Shown here piece after piece: positions 36,801-44,984 of a stretch of DNA of 64,000 nucleotides; position 1 is the stretch's first letter, and the number at the start of each line of letters is the position of its first letter. The notes under the pieces were generated by a model. The model saw nothing but the letters and a program-made list of their open reading frames with translations. It ran no database searches and was not told the origin of the DNA. The stretch is from assembly GCF_000003815.2 (NCBI RefSeq), contig NC_049997.1:8391204-8455203 (forward strand), written 5' to 3'. The translations under genes and the position numbers were made by a program. This DNA is from Branchiostoma floridae. Its lineage: Eukaryota > Chordata > Leptocardii > Amphioxiformes > Branchiostomatidae.

Positions 36801-37739
36801 TTTGTCTTGTTTTAAGTTTCTTTAACCAATCTTAAAAATAAATAATGCATTTGTCAACACAAAAGTATTTACAAGTATGTCTGCAAACTACAGTTATTGC
36901 ACAGGTGGTGGTAAAATGTACATGTGTCTTCTATCACATGGGCAATGGTAATGATACATTTGACAACCTCAAGGAGGTTGAGACTACAAAAGTAGAATCT
37001 TAGCTATCATAGATATCACACAAGGAAGACTCTTTGCACATACAAGCCTTTCTCTCATTTACATATACAGGCTATTATGTATAACCCCTATACACCACAT
37101 GATTTCCACGATTGCCATGTCTTGTTTTAAGTTGTTGCAAGACGTACCTTTGGCTTTGAAGCAAAAGCTGACTTCCTCGGGGTCGTTGTAAACATTTTCT
37201 GGGATGCTGTAGGGATCTGTGCTCGCATCTTCCGTGACATCCGCACAGGTCACCACGTGGTCTCCCATGTGAATATACCTGGTCTGGACGTGTGTGTAGG
37301 GCCCGGTAGGAGCACAGAGAGGGACGGTAGATCCCTTCCTCTTTGCGAACGAATCTTCGTAACCATCTCGGGCAGGTTTGACATCCTTGTGCTTGACTCT
37401 TGGATCTTTCTTGAGGATTTTTACTTCTTCCTTCACCTTCCGGTCTTTAGAACCACGTTTAGGAGCTGCTGTGTAGATGTTGGGCTCGGCACGGGGTGCA
37501 GTCGAGCTGACGTCTCCTACGTGCAGATCCTCCCCTTTCCGGGACTTTTCTTTCGACTTCTTAGGGCCTTTGCCTTTCATGTACTCCTCTTTTGACTTAA
37601 GGTTTGCTTCAGCCGTGTCGTCTTCTAAGTCTTCCCATTTAAGACGTTTTTCTTTCCACTCTTGCTTTCGGTCAGTGCCCACTCCCTCCCCTTTTAGGGC
37701 CGTTTCTGCCGACATTGGCTTTTTCTCGGGAGACGCCAT
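23406..37739 (-). CDS. Type II membrane receptor: cytoplasmic tail, TM, Ser/Thr stalk, EGF array, C-type lectin domain
   Basis: One gene model inferred from splice sites and phase. Coding exons: 37148-37739 (start Met at 37739), 36069-36202, 35047-35416, then about twenty symmetric phase-1 EGF exons between 34646 and 26736, then lectin exons 24484-24654 and 23406-23560. Every junction is in phase; without the doubtful exon near 32300 the joined coding length is 3627 nt (1209 codons). Residues 1-197 are a charged cytoplasmic tail, about 212-238 the only strongly hydrophobic helix, and about 243-365 a stalk. There is no signal peptide, so a type II topology (lectin domain outermost) is predicted. 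The lectin exon phase fits the last EGF exon, which is the main support for a single gene rather than two. The lectin fold lacks its last segment (WND...C); no matching exon was found before 18.3 kb. A cell-surface recognition role is inference from the domains. Confidence 0.7.
24200..24425. repeat. GT-rich low-complexity tract
   Basis: Imperfect TGTGTGCGTGT/ATGTATGTG runs in the intron between the two lectin exons. Open frames here on both strands are artefacts of the simple sequence. Confidence 0.7.
24484..24654 (-). CDS. C-type lectin domain, first exon
   Basis: Acceptor TTCTATTACAG and donor ACAG|GTGAGA, phase 1 at both ends. It encodes [19 protein letters not shown], then [20 protein letters not shown] and [10 protein letters not shown]: the CPxxW...CY..., W..A...C......LAS....E..FL pattern that opens a long-form C-type lectin domain. 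Its phase matches both the last EGF exon (26736-26849) and the lectin exon at 23406-23560. Confidence 0.85.
25199..25523. mobile_element. Foldback MITE (GTCTGGGTACC ends)
   Basis: The left arm (ending with ATGAGCGAATCAAGGGATGG...GAGCGCTTGCTCG) is matched in reverse complement by CGAACGAGCGCTTGAACCCATTCCATAATTCGCTCAT at about 25403-25440. The outer ends (GTCTGGGTACCATCCGGA; TGGTCCGGGTTCCCAGACGGA) also pair. Non-coding; in the intron between the EGF array and the lectin exons. Confidence 0.6.
26480..26728. mobile_element. Foldback MITE (GTTTCGATG family), copy 3
   Basis: GGTTAAACTTACGTACTTACGTTTCGG near 26511-26537 and CCGAAACGTAAGCAAGTAAGTTTAACC near 26638-26664 are reverse complements. The right end (GTTGTGTACAAGAA...TTCTACCAACCTGATGAAACTATTTTCGAAAATA) matches copies 1 and 2. 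It ends about 3 bp from the donor site of the neighbouring EGF exon. Confidence 0.8.
26736..34646 (-). CDS. EGF-like exon array of the lectin receptor (20 usable exons)
   Basis: Each exon is 90-117 bp, phase 1 at both ends, and encodes one EGF module. Exons: 34536-34646, 34197-34307, 33869-33979, 33641-33733, 33324-33434, 32971-33081, 32651-32740, 32071-32181, 31800-31910, 31573-31683, 31216-31326, 30815-30931, 30570-30680, 29555-29665, 29293-29406, 28965-29078, 28391-28504, 27840-27953, 27359-27472, 26736-26849. The membrane-distal thirteen fit the calcium-binding EGF pattern (D-I/V-D/N-E-C ... C-x-N-K-x-G-G-Y-x-C ... GWTGxNC). The six nearest the membrane read (G/D)xD(E/K)F, with Phe where the first Cys should be. 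The 32740 exon lacks the first-Cys segment. Introns between exons share long similar stretches, showing growth by tandem duplication. Confidence 0.85.
28655..28697 (-). pseudogene. Relic of an EGF exon (5' part)
   Basis: The minus strand reads ACATAGATGAGTGAACAACAAGG, matching the start of neighbouring EGF exons (D-I-D-E-C) but with TGA in place of the first Cys codon. Similarity then stops. A decayed exon copy. Confidence 0.6.
30136..30174 (-). pseudogene. Relic of an EGF exon (5' part)
   Basis: The minus strand reads ATAGACGAACGTTTAGTGAGAC, close to the beginning of the exon at 29555-29665 (ATAGACGAGTGCTTAGTGAAAC), but the Cys codon is changed and a stop follows soon after. A decayed duplicate. 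Confidence 0.55.
32296..32405 (-). pseudogene. Degenerate EGF exon without a donor site
   Basis: It encodes [20 protein letters not shown], then [14 protein letters not shown]. The second Cys is Arg, the GGYN segment is deleted, and the position where the other exons have AAG|GTGAG reads CGCAAGTCCCG, with no GT donor. The acceptor side (TTGTCAAG) is also poor. Probably skipped in the mRNA. Confidence 0.6.
33768..33812. repeat. (GT)n microsatellite
   Basis: About 20 GT repeats in the intron between two EGF exons. It creates a false minus-strand ORF that fuses two EGF exons through a poly-(Thr-His) stretch. Confidence 0.95.
35047..35416 (-). CDS. Ser/Thr-rich stalk exon of the lectin receptor
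   Basis: 370 bp, phase 0 at the start and phase 1 at the end, so it splices directly into the first EGF exon. About 123 residues, dominated by Ser, Thr and Pro (for example TTTTPTTG at the end) with several N-x-S/T sites (NGS, NLT, NST, NVT, NKT). It fits an O- and N-glycosylated spacer between the membrane and the EGF modules. Confidence 0.75.
35548..35912. mobile_element. Foldback MITE with TTAA ends
   Basis: AGGCAACTTAAGCAATA at the left is matched by TATTGCTTAGGTTGCCT at the right, and most of the 365 bp pairs (GTGGAAATATTCTGAATAAGGC / GCCTTATTCAGAATATTTCCAC). TTAA borders both ends (35544-35547; 35913-35916). The centre carries a T8G10 run. TTAA targets are used by Kolobok and piggyBac elements. 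Located between the stalk and transmembrane exons. Confidence 0.75.
36069..36202 (-). CDS. Transmembrane exon of the lectin receptor
   Basis: 134 bp; the first two bases complete a split Glu codon with the previous exon. It encodes [13 protein letters not shown], then a 27-residue hydrophobic helix ([11 protein letters not shown]..., ending in [10 protein letters not shown]), then PAKK. Arg and Lys lie on the N-terminal side of the helix, agreeing with a cytoplasmic N-terminus. Confidence 0.8.
36265..36380 (+). repeat. 3' end of a retroposed transcript (poly-A tail)
   Basis: AATAAAG at about 36340 is followed by A-rich tracts (A10, A9) after a T/G-rich stretch. This is the expected 3' tail of a LINE or other retroposed RNA in plus orientation, opposite to the host gene. 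Confidence 0.5.
37148..37739 (-). CDS. Cytoplasmic tail exon of the lectin receptor (start codon)
   Basis: Starts at the ATG of [10 protein letters not shown] and ends at a GTACGT donor in phase 1. 197 residues rich in Lys, Glu and Asp with no known fold, likely disordered. Near the C-terminal end, [16 protein letters not shown] contains two YxxP motifs (YSIP, YNDP), the kind bound by Crk/Nck-type SH2 domains when phosphorylated; a further PNIYTAA lies in the middle. Signalling is inferred from the motifs only. Confidence 0.75.
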
Positions 37740-38795
37740 TTCTATTCTGTGGTATATACATGTGAAAGAGCAGGCTTTACATTACAGAATAGCATTTGTA
37801 GTAGCCAATCGCGAGATATCATGTCTAGAACAAAAAGACATAGCCTGACTAAATTCGCACTCCTAGCGGCCGGCTATACAGATGCCAACACTATGGAGGG
37901 GGTCATTAATCCCAACCGACGAGAGATTGTGTGAAGACATACTAAAAAGGACAATCATCACAAAAAAACAAACTCTTCTGTAGAGCCATGGACAGCCGCC
38001 AAGAAGCCCAAAACCACGTGTAGCTGTACCAACAATAAAACCCTTGTCCACACACATATGGACACAGAGCCAACGAAAAATATTATTCTCCACCTTCACC
38101 TAAGATATAGGATTGCAAACTGCTTCCAGAGACAAGCGGCTCACAAAACGAGCAAGCGTCCTTCAACACAGATGTTACCTGGAATACATTTTGAAAATAC
38201 CCATACATTACGCGAACCTACAACTTAATTACAAACTTACCCCACACAGTAGCCCGCTATGGCAATTGACTAAACAGTCTAATTTGAAATTTTCTTTCAA
38301 GAAAAGAGCCCGACATTCATAGCAATACAGCTGGTCATTAAATTTCTGAAACCTCCGGTTTTACATATTGTAATAGTGGATCCAAACCCAGCCAGCCTTC
38401 CTTTTCTGCAAGTCTCCGGTACCTTCTTAAATATAATAAAATCTCATGCTCTGTTATACTTTGCACTCTCTCATCCATATGTAAGATTCCACCAGCATTT
38501 TCGTCGAGTTTTAAATAAACAGCAATGTGCTCAAGGTGCCCCCTGTGCGCCTGCGCATAATGGCGACCTTCGCATTACGTCCACAGAATCACAGAGCCTA
38601 CGGACTGCATGCATCTCAAAGCAACTTAAGATATTTTTCAATTCATAGACAGAAATGTATATATATCCATTTGGCCGCGGAGTTCTACATCGCTATGTTA
38701 CCGCCACCCGGGCCGTAACAGAAGGAAGACAAACTCTACAAAAGGGCAAACACTAGATTGCAAGGGGCTGAAACGCAAAATCGCAACACGTGCGC
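37740..38795. other. Upstream region of the lectin receptor gene, nothing recognised
   Basis: It should contain the promoter and 5' UTR. No TATA box or CpG-rich stretch is obvious and no repeat was recognised. Confidence 0.3.
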
Positions 38796-38798
38796 TGG

Positions 38799-39177
38799 CG
38801 TAGCCTGGAATCCAGCCTTGTTTTTGATTGATTGATTTTATTTTGCACTTTAAAAAATGATAACATACAGCAAATTAAAGAAAACAACAGAACGTGCAGT
38901 GGGGGGGGGGGCTGTGTGGCTTATACAAACTCTTCCCCCTATCAAGATTTACAAATCATAATACAATAAAATGGATATGAAGATTATACATAAAAAAATA
39001 ATAAAACAGGTGTAAATAATATAACCCAGTAATCATCATAACGCTGCAATTCATCTAACCAGGAAAAACTGAAACTAGACAAGGTACGCTTCCTGCCAAC
39101 ACGTCTGGTGTTCGTAGATGGGAAGCGTACCTTCGGGGAGCGACCAAAGCACAACACGGCTGGATTCCAGGCTACGC
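38799..39177. mobile_element. Short element with 20-bp terminal inverted repeats
   Basis: GCGTAGCCTGGAATCCAGCC (from about 38799) and its exact reverse complement (39158-39177) bound a 379-bp non-coding segment. CTGG borders both ends and may be part of a target duplication. Confidence 0.6.
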
Positions 39178-39179
39178 TG

Positions 39180-40940
39180 GCATCATCTAACCTTCCAAAT
39201 TCTTGAATTACTGTCTTAGCATAGAGGACGATCATAACAATCCAATCTAAACAAAGGTTAGATAAATATGACTCCCTTGCCATGCATGATTCAGCGCACA
39301 TGTATCTACATTAAAAACATTCCCCCTCCCCTTTGGAAAGAAATGTTATCAATTTCTGCCAAAATTTACTTAAAGCTAATCATAAACCACTGCTATACAA
39401 CCTACGCAAAGAAATGTGTGGTAAACACATAGGCATGTGATGTTGTTTGTCTCCAATATCATGTTGTTGTTTATTTGTCTAGACGACTATTGATTTGTAA
39501 TTGTGGAGTGCGCTTTAATCATGAAAACTGTATCACGTATGTCACGCTGTATTTGCGCTTGCGCATTATGCACCCATGCAACACAATAGCCTTCTGTGGC
39601 GCCTACGATAAATATAAAACTTTGTCGACTATGACTATCAGGGTTCTCCCCGGAATTTTTTAGTATAGTGGAGGGGCTGGAAAAAATAACCTGAACCAAC
39701 GCTTTGCGCTTTTATGAAAATGCATTCATTTGGCAATGACAGAGGGTGTCAAATACTACAAGTATAATATATTATAGTGATTCCTTTGTTGTGAAGTGGC
39801 AAAACAACTATTGTTTTGATCATCGCTCATTCACAGGTTTTTGCAGACAATGCCAACTGGAAAAGTGATGCCACTTGGCACAAAAATCTGTGAATTTTCA
39901 TTCATTTTAGCAAAACTAACCAAGAAAATAGGGAAGAGACATGTACTAAATTTCAAAAGTAGTATAGTGGAGCTGGCTAGGAGTATAATGGAGGGCCTCC
40001 CTTATTCCATCCTTTGGGGAGGACTCTGGCTATTCATACATACAGCCAACAAATTTAAAAAATTTTCATTTTTACCTTGTGAAAAGTACAAATAACCTCT
40101 AATAATCGTCTACGTGATAACTCAGAAACGGTCTCAAACGTTTCGCACTTTTCTTACAGGAACACAATAGATATCACCAATACCATAGAGACGAACTATA
40201 ACTTTCTTACCGTTCTGCTGTACTCCAATCCCACAAGAATTGCAACAGTTCACCAGCCAAAAATATCTTAACAACCCTAAACAATGTCCGCTGAGCCCGT
40301 ATGTATGTACCCTGGGAAACCAGCTCGAGAAGCTTCGCAAATAAGAGTTACCGATCCCCTGCCTAACGCGCGCCCTCCCGCAACTATGCACCCTCCCCAC
40401 TACCAGCTGGCCTCACTTACGCCGGCCCCCAACAACTATCGCTCGCTTCCGTAAGAGGCAAAGCGATAGTTGAGGCCAGCTTGTTTTCTGGGGGCCGGCT
40501 GGTGTTGGGCGGCGGGTGTTCCGTGCGCGCGTGTGGTGGGGATCGGTAAACTAGGTATTGCGCGCCTCGAAGGAGTCTGTGTTTTCCCAGGGTAGTATAT
40601 ACGTATGCGGAATGAACATTATGAAATGCTTGTGTGTGGGGCCAGTATCCATACGAGTTTGGGGCATTTCTCACATATATAAGGCATATATATATATACC
40701 GCATCCAAACTGCATCGACTGGGGAAGTAAATCTGCAGCAGTAGCACAAAATAGGCCAAGAATTACTAATCAGATTAATTTACAACCTTAGGGGGGTTAA
40801 CTTGTCAAAGAAATCCTCAGCAGGACAAGGCTTCATAACATGCAGTTAAAACAAAGTTCATTTGTGGATAAGTGTAAGTTAAACCTGGTCGTTCAACCAC
40901 CTGGCACAGGCAATCATGGCCACCCCTCGTCACCAGCCAC
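39180..40940. other. Intergenic; one small inverted repeat
   Basis: No gene found. GCCGGCCCCCAACAACTATCGCT near 40421-40443 is partly matched in reverse at about 40463-40500 (AGCGATAGTTGAGGCC ... GGGGGCCGGC), a possible small MITE. The remainder shows only random ORFs. Confidence 0.35.
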
Positions 40941-41044
40941 ATAAAATAGTCTCATTCACCTAAAATCTCATTCGCCTAGCCTACGGGCACCTTGTCAGGA
41001 TGTCACCCAATCGACCGGCCCTGAGAGCCTACAATACCAGAGTG

Positions 41045-41222
41045 TCAGGACCGGGCGGGCCAGAGGTCGACCACGACGCCGGTGGATCGACGGAGTGAAA
41101 GAGACCCTGAACACCCATGGACTGACACTCCAACAGGCCACACGTCAAGCACTAGACCGCCTTCTCCTCCTCCCAGCGACACCCTCGATGGTATAAGCGG
41201 ACGGATATAGATATAGATAAAT
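41045..41222 (+). pseudogene. LINE ORF2 C-terminal end with GATATA tail
   Basis: The plus-strand frame reads TGRARGRPRRRWIDGVKETL, then NTHGLTLQQATRQALDR and stops at TAA near 41199. This matches the GRPxxRWxDxVxxDL...GLT...A...A.DR terminal motif of several LINE families. It is followed by a GATATAGATATAGATA simple tail, the usual 3' end of such elements. The rest of the element is absent (5' truncation). Confidence 0.75.
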
Positions 41223-41417
41223 GGATTCACCTACATAGTGAAGTCAACTTAATCCTGCCCATGTTTTTCTTATTCCCTTCTGTGTTCCTCTAAATTCAGG
41301 TTTGACTGTATTTTGTATATTTGGTGTATTTTGATACCAATTTCAAGTTAATCTTTGTGCTGATTCTCAAGATAATGAACTAAGTACTACAGTACTAGAC
41401 AAGACGTACACTCTGCT

Positions 41418-43897
41418 TTATAGACACTTCCGAAAATAATTTCATCAGGTTGGTAGAATATAGTATATATGAGAATTCTTATACACAACCAAATTAAACT
41501 TACTTGCTGACGTTTCGATGTCTGTCATTTCGATGTCTGTCAGACAAGGAAGATGTCTGACAGACATCGAAACGTCAGCAGGTAATTTCAATTTGGTTGC
41601 ACTACACGAAAAAGCGAATATCCGGGTCGAATACTCCTGTATATAAACCCAGATATTCAAAATATGTGGCCGATAACGGGTATATGCCGTCCGCACACTT
41701 GGTATAGACGGACCTGCATATGACCCGGAGATTCACAACAATTAGTGTGCGGGACATATGGAGGCCGATAATGCCTGCATATGTGCCTGGCCATCCCGGT
41801 GCATGTCCCGCCCATGTCCGCTCATCCGACCCAAATTTCCTGCTATTCGGGACATGCACCCTTGTTAGCACCTAATTATCACCTAATTATCTCACCCAGG
41901 TCTCGGCTAGAGCGGCTTCATTTTACCCTTTGTCATTGAAAGCAGCTTTGTTTTACTACCCTGCCCTACCTAGGATCCCCCCTCCCTGTAGTGTGCTTAT
42001 TTTGCTTTTATTCTTTCTGAATGGTGAATGAATTTTCTTTATTTTTTTCAAAGTATTTCTGGACAGTAGACTGTCCTGACGATTTCATCCATATGTGCTA
42101 GGAATGACGCTCCTTTTACGTCTTGTGAAGTTCTGCATTCCCGCTATCATACATTCTGTTGTCCACCCGTCTTCTGCACAGACTTTTGTTAGTCAGGAGC
42201 ACAGCTGCAGCAAAATTTCTAAACGTGGACGTGAAGATTTGTGGTAACCATTAATCCATCGCGACACGGGTGGGCAGCCTCCACTGTCCACGGGGCCGAA
42301 GCAGAAATCACCCGAGCCAACCACCGCCTCCGGCAGCAACTTCTAAGCCAGCCCTACATGGCGACGTGTGACGTAGTCTCAAACCGTTCGCAAAATCACA
42401 ACCGGGCATGTCGGTCGTACCCCACCGTACTCTACAGAGCCTGCCCGCGCGCGAGGCTGGATACTAGCTATAAAATTACAGTTGTTTAAAACTCCAAGCA
42501 GAATCCAATCCTTCAGCGTAGGCAGTTCAAATTCCACGCGGCAAGATGTTGTTTAGTCTCGAGGTCGTATCATTCTAAATCCCTCAGTGTTCACTGACGT
42601 TGTCTGCCGTGCATGCAGATATCCAGCTATCGGGATCCGTTGCGTAAAAGCGCAACCTCACAGAAAGAAGTCTAGCTCTGAAATGCCAACTGTAAAATTT
42701 GAAAATGTTGACATGTGTGTTGATTGGTCCTTATTTTCAAACACCTACATGCTGTGTGAAATACAATTGGCTAGTTCTGATGAGTATTTGCATACAGACA
42801 GACACAATAGGTCGGGAGGTCCACTGTAGCTAAATTCAGCTTTTGTCACCTGGCTAGTTCACAGTCAAACAATACCCACAAGGAACTAGGTGAAAATGCG
42901 TTACTGTAATTGTTAATGATTTCATACATCAGTCTGGTAACAAACAAATTGTTTTTGCAACAAGCATTATCCACAAGGATAAAAACGAATGAAGGCTTCC
43001 AATGCGAGCGTGGGTATATCATATACGCCATGTTTTCTTTTGTTTCAAAAGCACAACATTGGTCTTTAGACTGAAGCGGCCGTTTCATTGATAAGCTTAG
43101 GGCGTAAAATGACTACCCCACCATAGAATGGTGGAGAATGTTATCATCAAACGTGTTAGATTTTACTTAGAATGTCCATTTCGTGTAGTTCAATCTAGGC
43201 AACAAACTGCCGCAGCAAAAAAAAAAAACGAATATTAAAATTGAGCGTGGGTAAGCCAAGTTTTTTTTGTGTCAAAAGCTTGAAAAAAATTAAAATTAGT
43301 TGATTAGCTAAAAACGTAAAACCGAAGCTTAAGAATATAATAATACCAAACGCTGGTATACGACGCCCTCAAAGTTATTTTTAGTGTTCGTTCTAGGTAA
43401 CAATTCATTGGAAAACGATGATACGCGCCATTCGTGCATAGGCCTTTCTTTGTTCTTGTAAAACATTATGCATTCGTTTATATCAGGCGTTTGTGAGTTT
43501 TGTTGACTGAAAATGCCAGACGAGTCAATACACATCCGCTTGGAGAGTACTTTTATGTAAAGCGGATGTCCTTTACCAATCTTACTCAAACCTATTCTTA
43601 TGACAAAGCATCATTACGTCTATCAATTCACACACAAGATGGTCTCTTGTTTGGCATTTACTCAAGACACGAGACGTGAGCAGGGGCCGCATATCCCCAT
43701 ACATGTCTAATTACCGGATGTGCAGGCATAAGCGGTAATATGCAGGACCCGCGCTTGTCATAACAGGATATGACTGCACATGCCCCGGATACACCAGGTT
43801 TCACGGGACATGTGCAACCCCAAAAACGACCGGATATTCAAGTTTTCGTGTAGTGTTGTGTATAAGAATTCTCATATATCCTTTATAGACACTGTTT
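41418..43897. mobile_element. Foldback MITE (GTTTCGATG family), copy 2, split by a CACTA insertion
   Basis: The left part (41418-41599) carries TTTATAGACAC, CGAAAATAATTTCATCAGGTTGGTAGA, TGCTGACGTTTCGATGTCTG and its inverted copy. The right end (43856-43897: TTGTGTATAAGAATTCTCAT...CTTTATAGACACTG) is 2256 bp further on. Removing the intervening CACTA element rejoins GGTTG with TGTATAAGAA, the sequence found uninterrupted in copies 1 and 3. Confidence 0.8.
41600..43855. mobile_element. Non-autonomous CACTA (EnSpm-type) DNA transposon, 2256 bp
   Basis: It begins CACTACACGAAAA and ends with the reverse complement TTTTCGTGTAGTG; the inverted similarity continues over GAATATCCGG. The 3-bp sequence TTG flanks both ends (41597-41599; 43856-43858), the target size known for CACTA elements. 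Both subterminal regions (about 41630-41870 and 43680-43810) are full of short repeats around CATATG, ACATGTCC and ATCCGG, in either orientation, as typical for transposase-binding zones of this superfamily. No transposase reading frame is present inside. Confidence 0.85.
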
Positions 43898-44149
43898 TTC
43901 ACACTGGAGTCAAAATCATCGTAGCAGGGGATATCGTATTGCGAAACCTGTTTTCTTCAACCGTACTCAAGGGCGTACGAAACCAAAATACAATTAGCAC
44001 CAACCAAATCCTCGAGTCTGAAAAAATGTTTTTTTGATGGCGCAATGTGCAATAACAGGAAAATGGTGTATGTTTGGTGCAAATGCGGACGTGTACGTAA
44101 TACTTTAATTGAATAATATATACTACCATCATGATGGTTGTGGAATATA

Positions 44150-44982
44150 AACAGAAAATGTTGTACTTTGGTACCGTACGCCCTTTCAGTGAAGTTGTAA
44201 TCCGCATTTACAAACGCTCGTGTGTGTACAATGGTCTTTAAACAGTTGGAAATACCTCAGTATGCCACCATGTTGACAGTCAAACGCCAAACTACAGACG
44301 ATAGCAAATGTTGTACTTTGGTGTCGTACGCCCTTTAGTTTTTAAGTGAAGTTGTAATCCGCATTTACAAACGCTCGTGTGTATACATGTGTGTGTAAAA
44401 TGGTCTTGAAACAGTTGGAAATACCTCAGTATGCCACCATGTTGACAGCCAAACGCCAAACTACAGACGATAGCAAATGTTGTACTTTGGTGTCGTACGC
44501 CCTTTAGTTTTTAAGTGAAGTTGTAATCCGCATTTCAAAACGCTCGTGTGTGTACATGTGTGTGTAAAATGGTCTTTAAACAGTTGGAAATACCTCAGTA
44601 TGCCCCCATGTTTACAGCCAAACGCCCAAACTACAGACGATAGCAAACGTTGTACTTTGGTGTCGTACGCCCTTTAGTTTTTAAGTGAAGTTGTAATCCG
44701 CATTTTAAAACGCTCGTGTGTATACATGTGTGTGTAAAATGGTCTTGAAACAGTTGGAAATACCTCAGTACGCCACCATGTTGACAGCCAAACGCCAAAC
44801 TACAGACGATAGCAAATGTTGTACTTTGGTGCCGTACGCCCTTTAGTTTTTAAGTAAAGTTGTAATCCGCATTTAAATACGCTCGTGTGTGTACATGTGT
44901 GTGTAAAATGGTCTTTAAACAGTTGGAAATACCTCAGTATGCCCCCATGTTGACAGCCAAACGCCAAACTACAGACGATAGT
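44150..44982. repeat. 169-bp satellite, about five copies
   Basis: The word ATAGCAAA(T/C)GTTGTACTTTGG starts copies at about 44300, 44470, 44640 and 44809 (spacing 169-170 bp); a shorter first copy begins near 44158. Each unit contains GTCGTACGCCCTTTAGTTTTT and GTGTGTGTAAAATGGTCTT. No conserved ORF. Confidence 0.9.
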
Positions 44983-44984
44983 GG

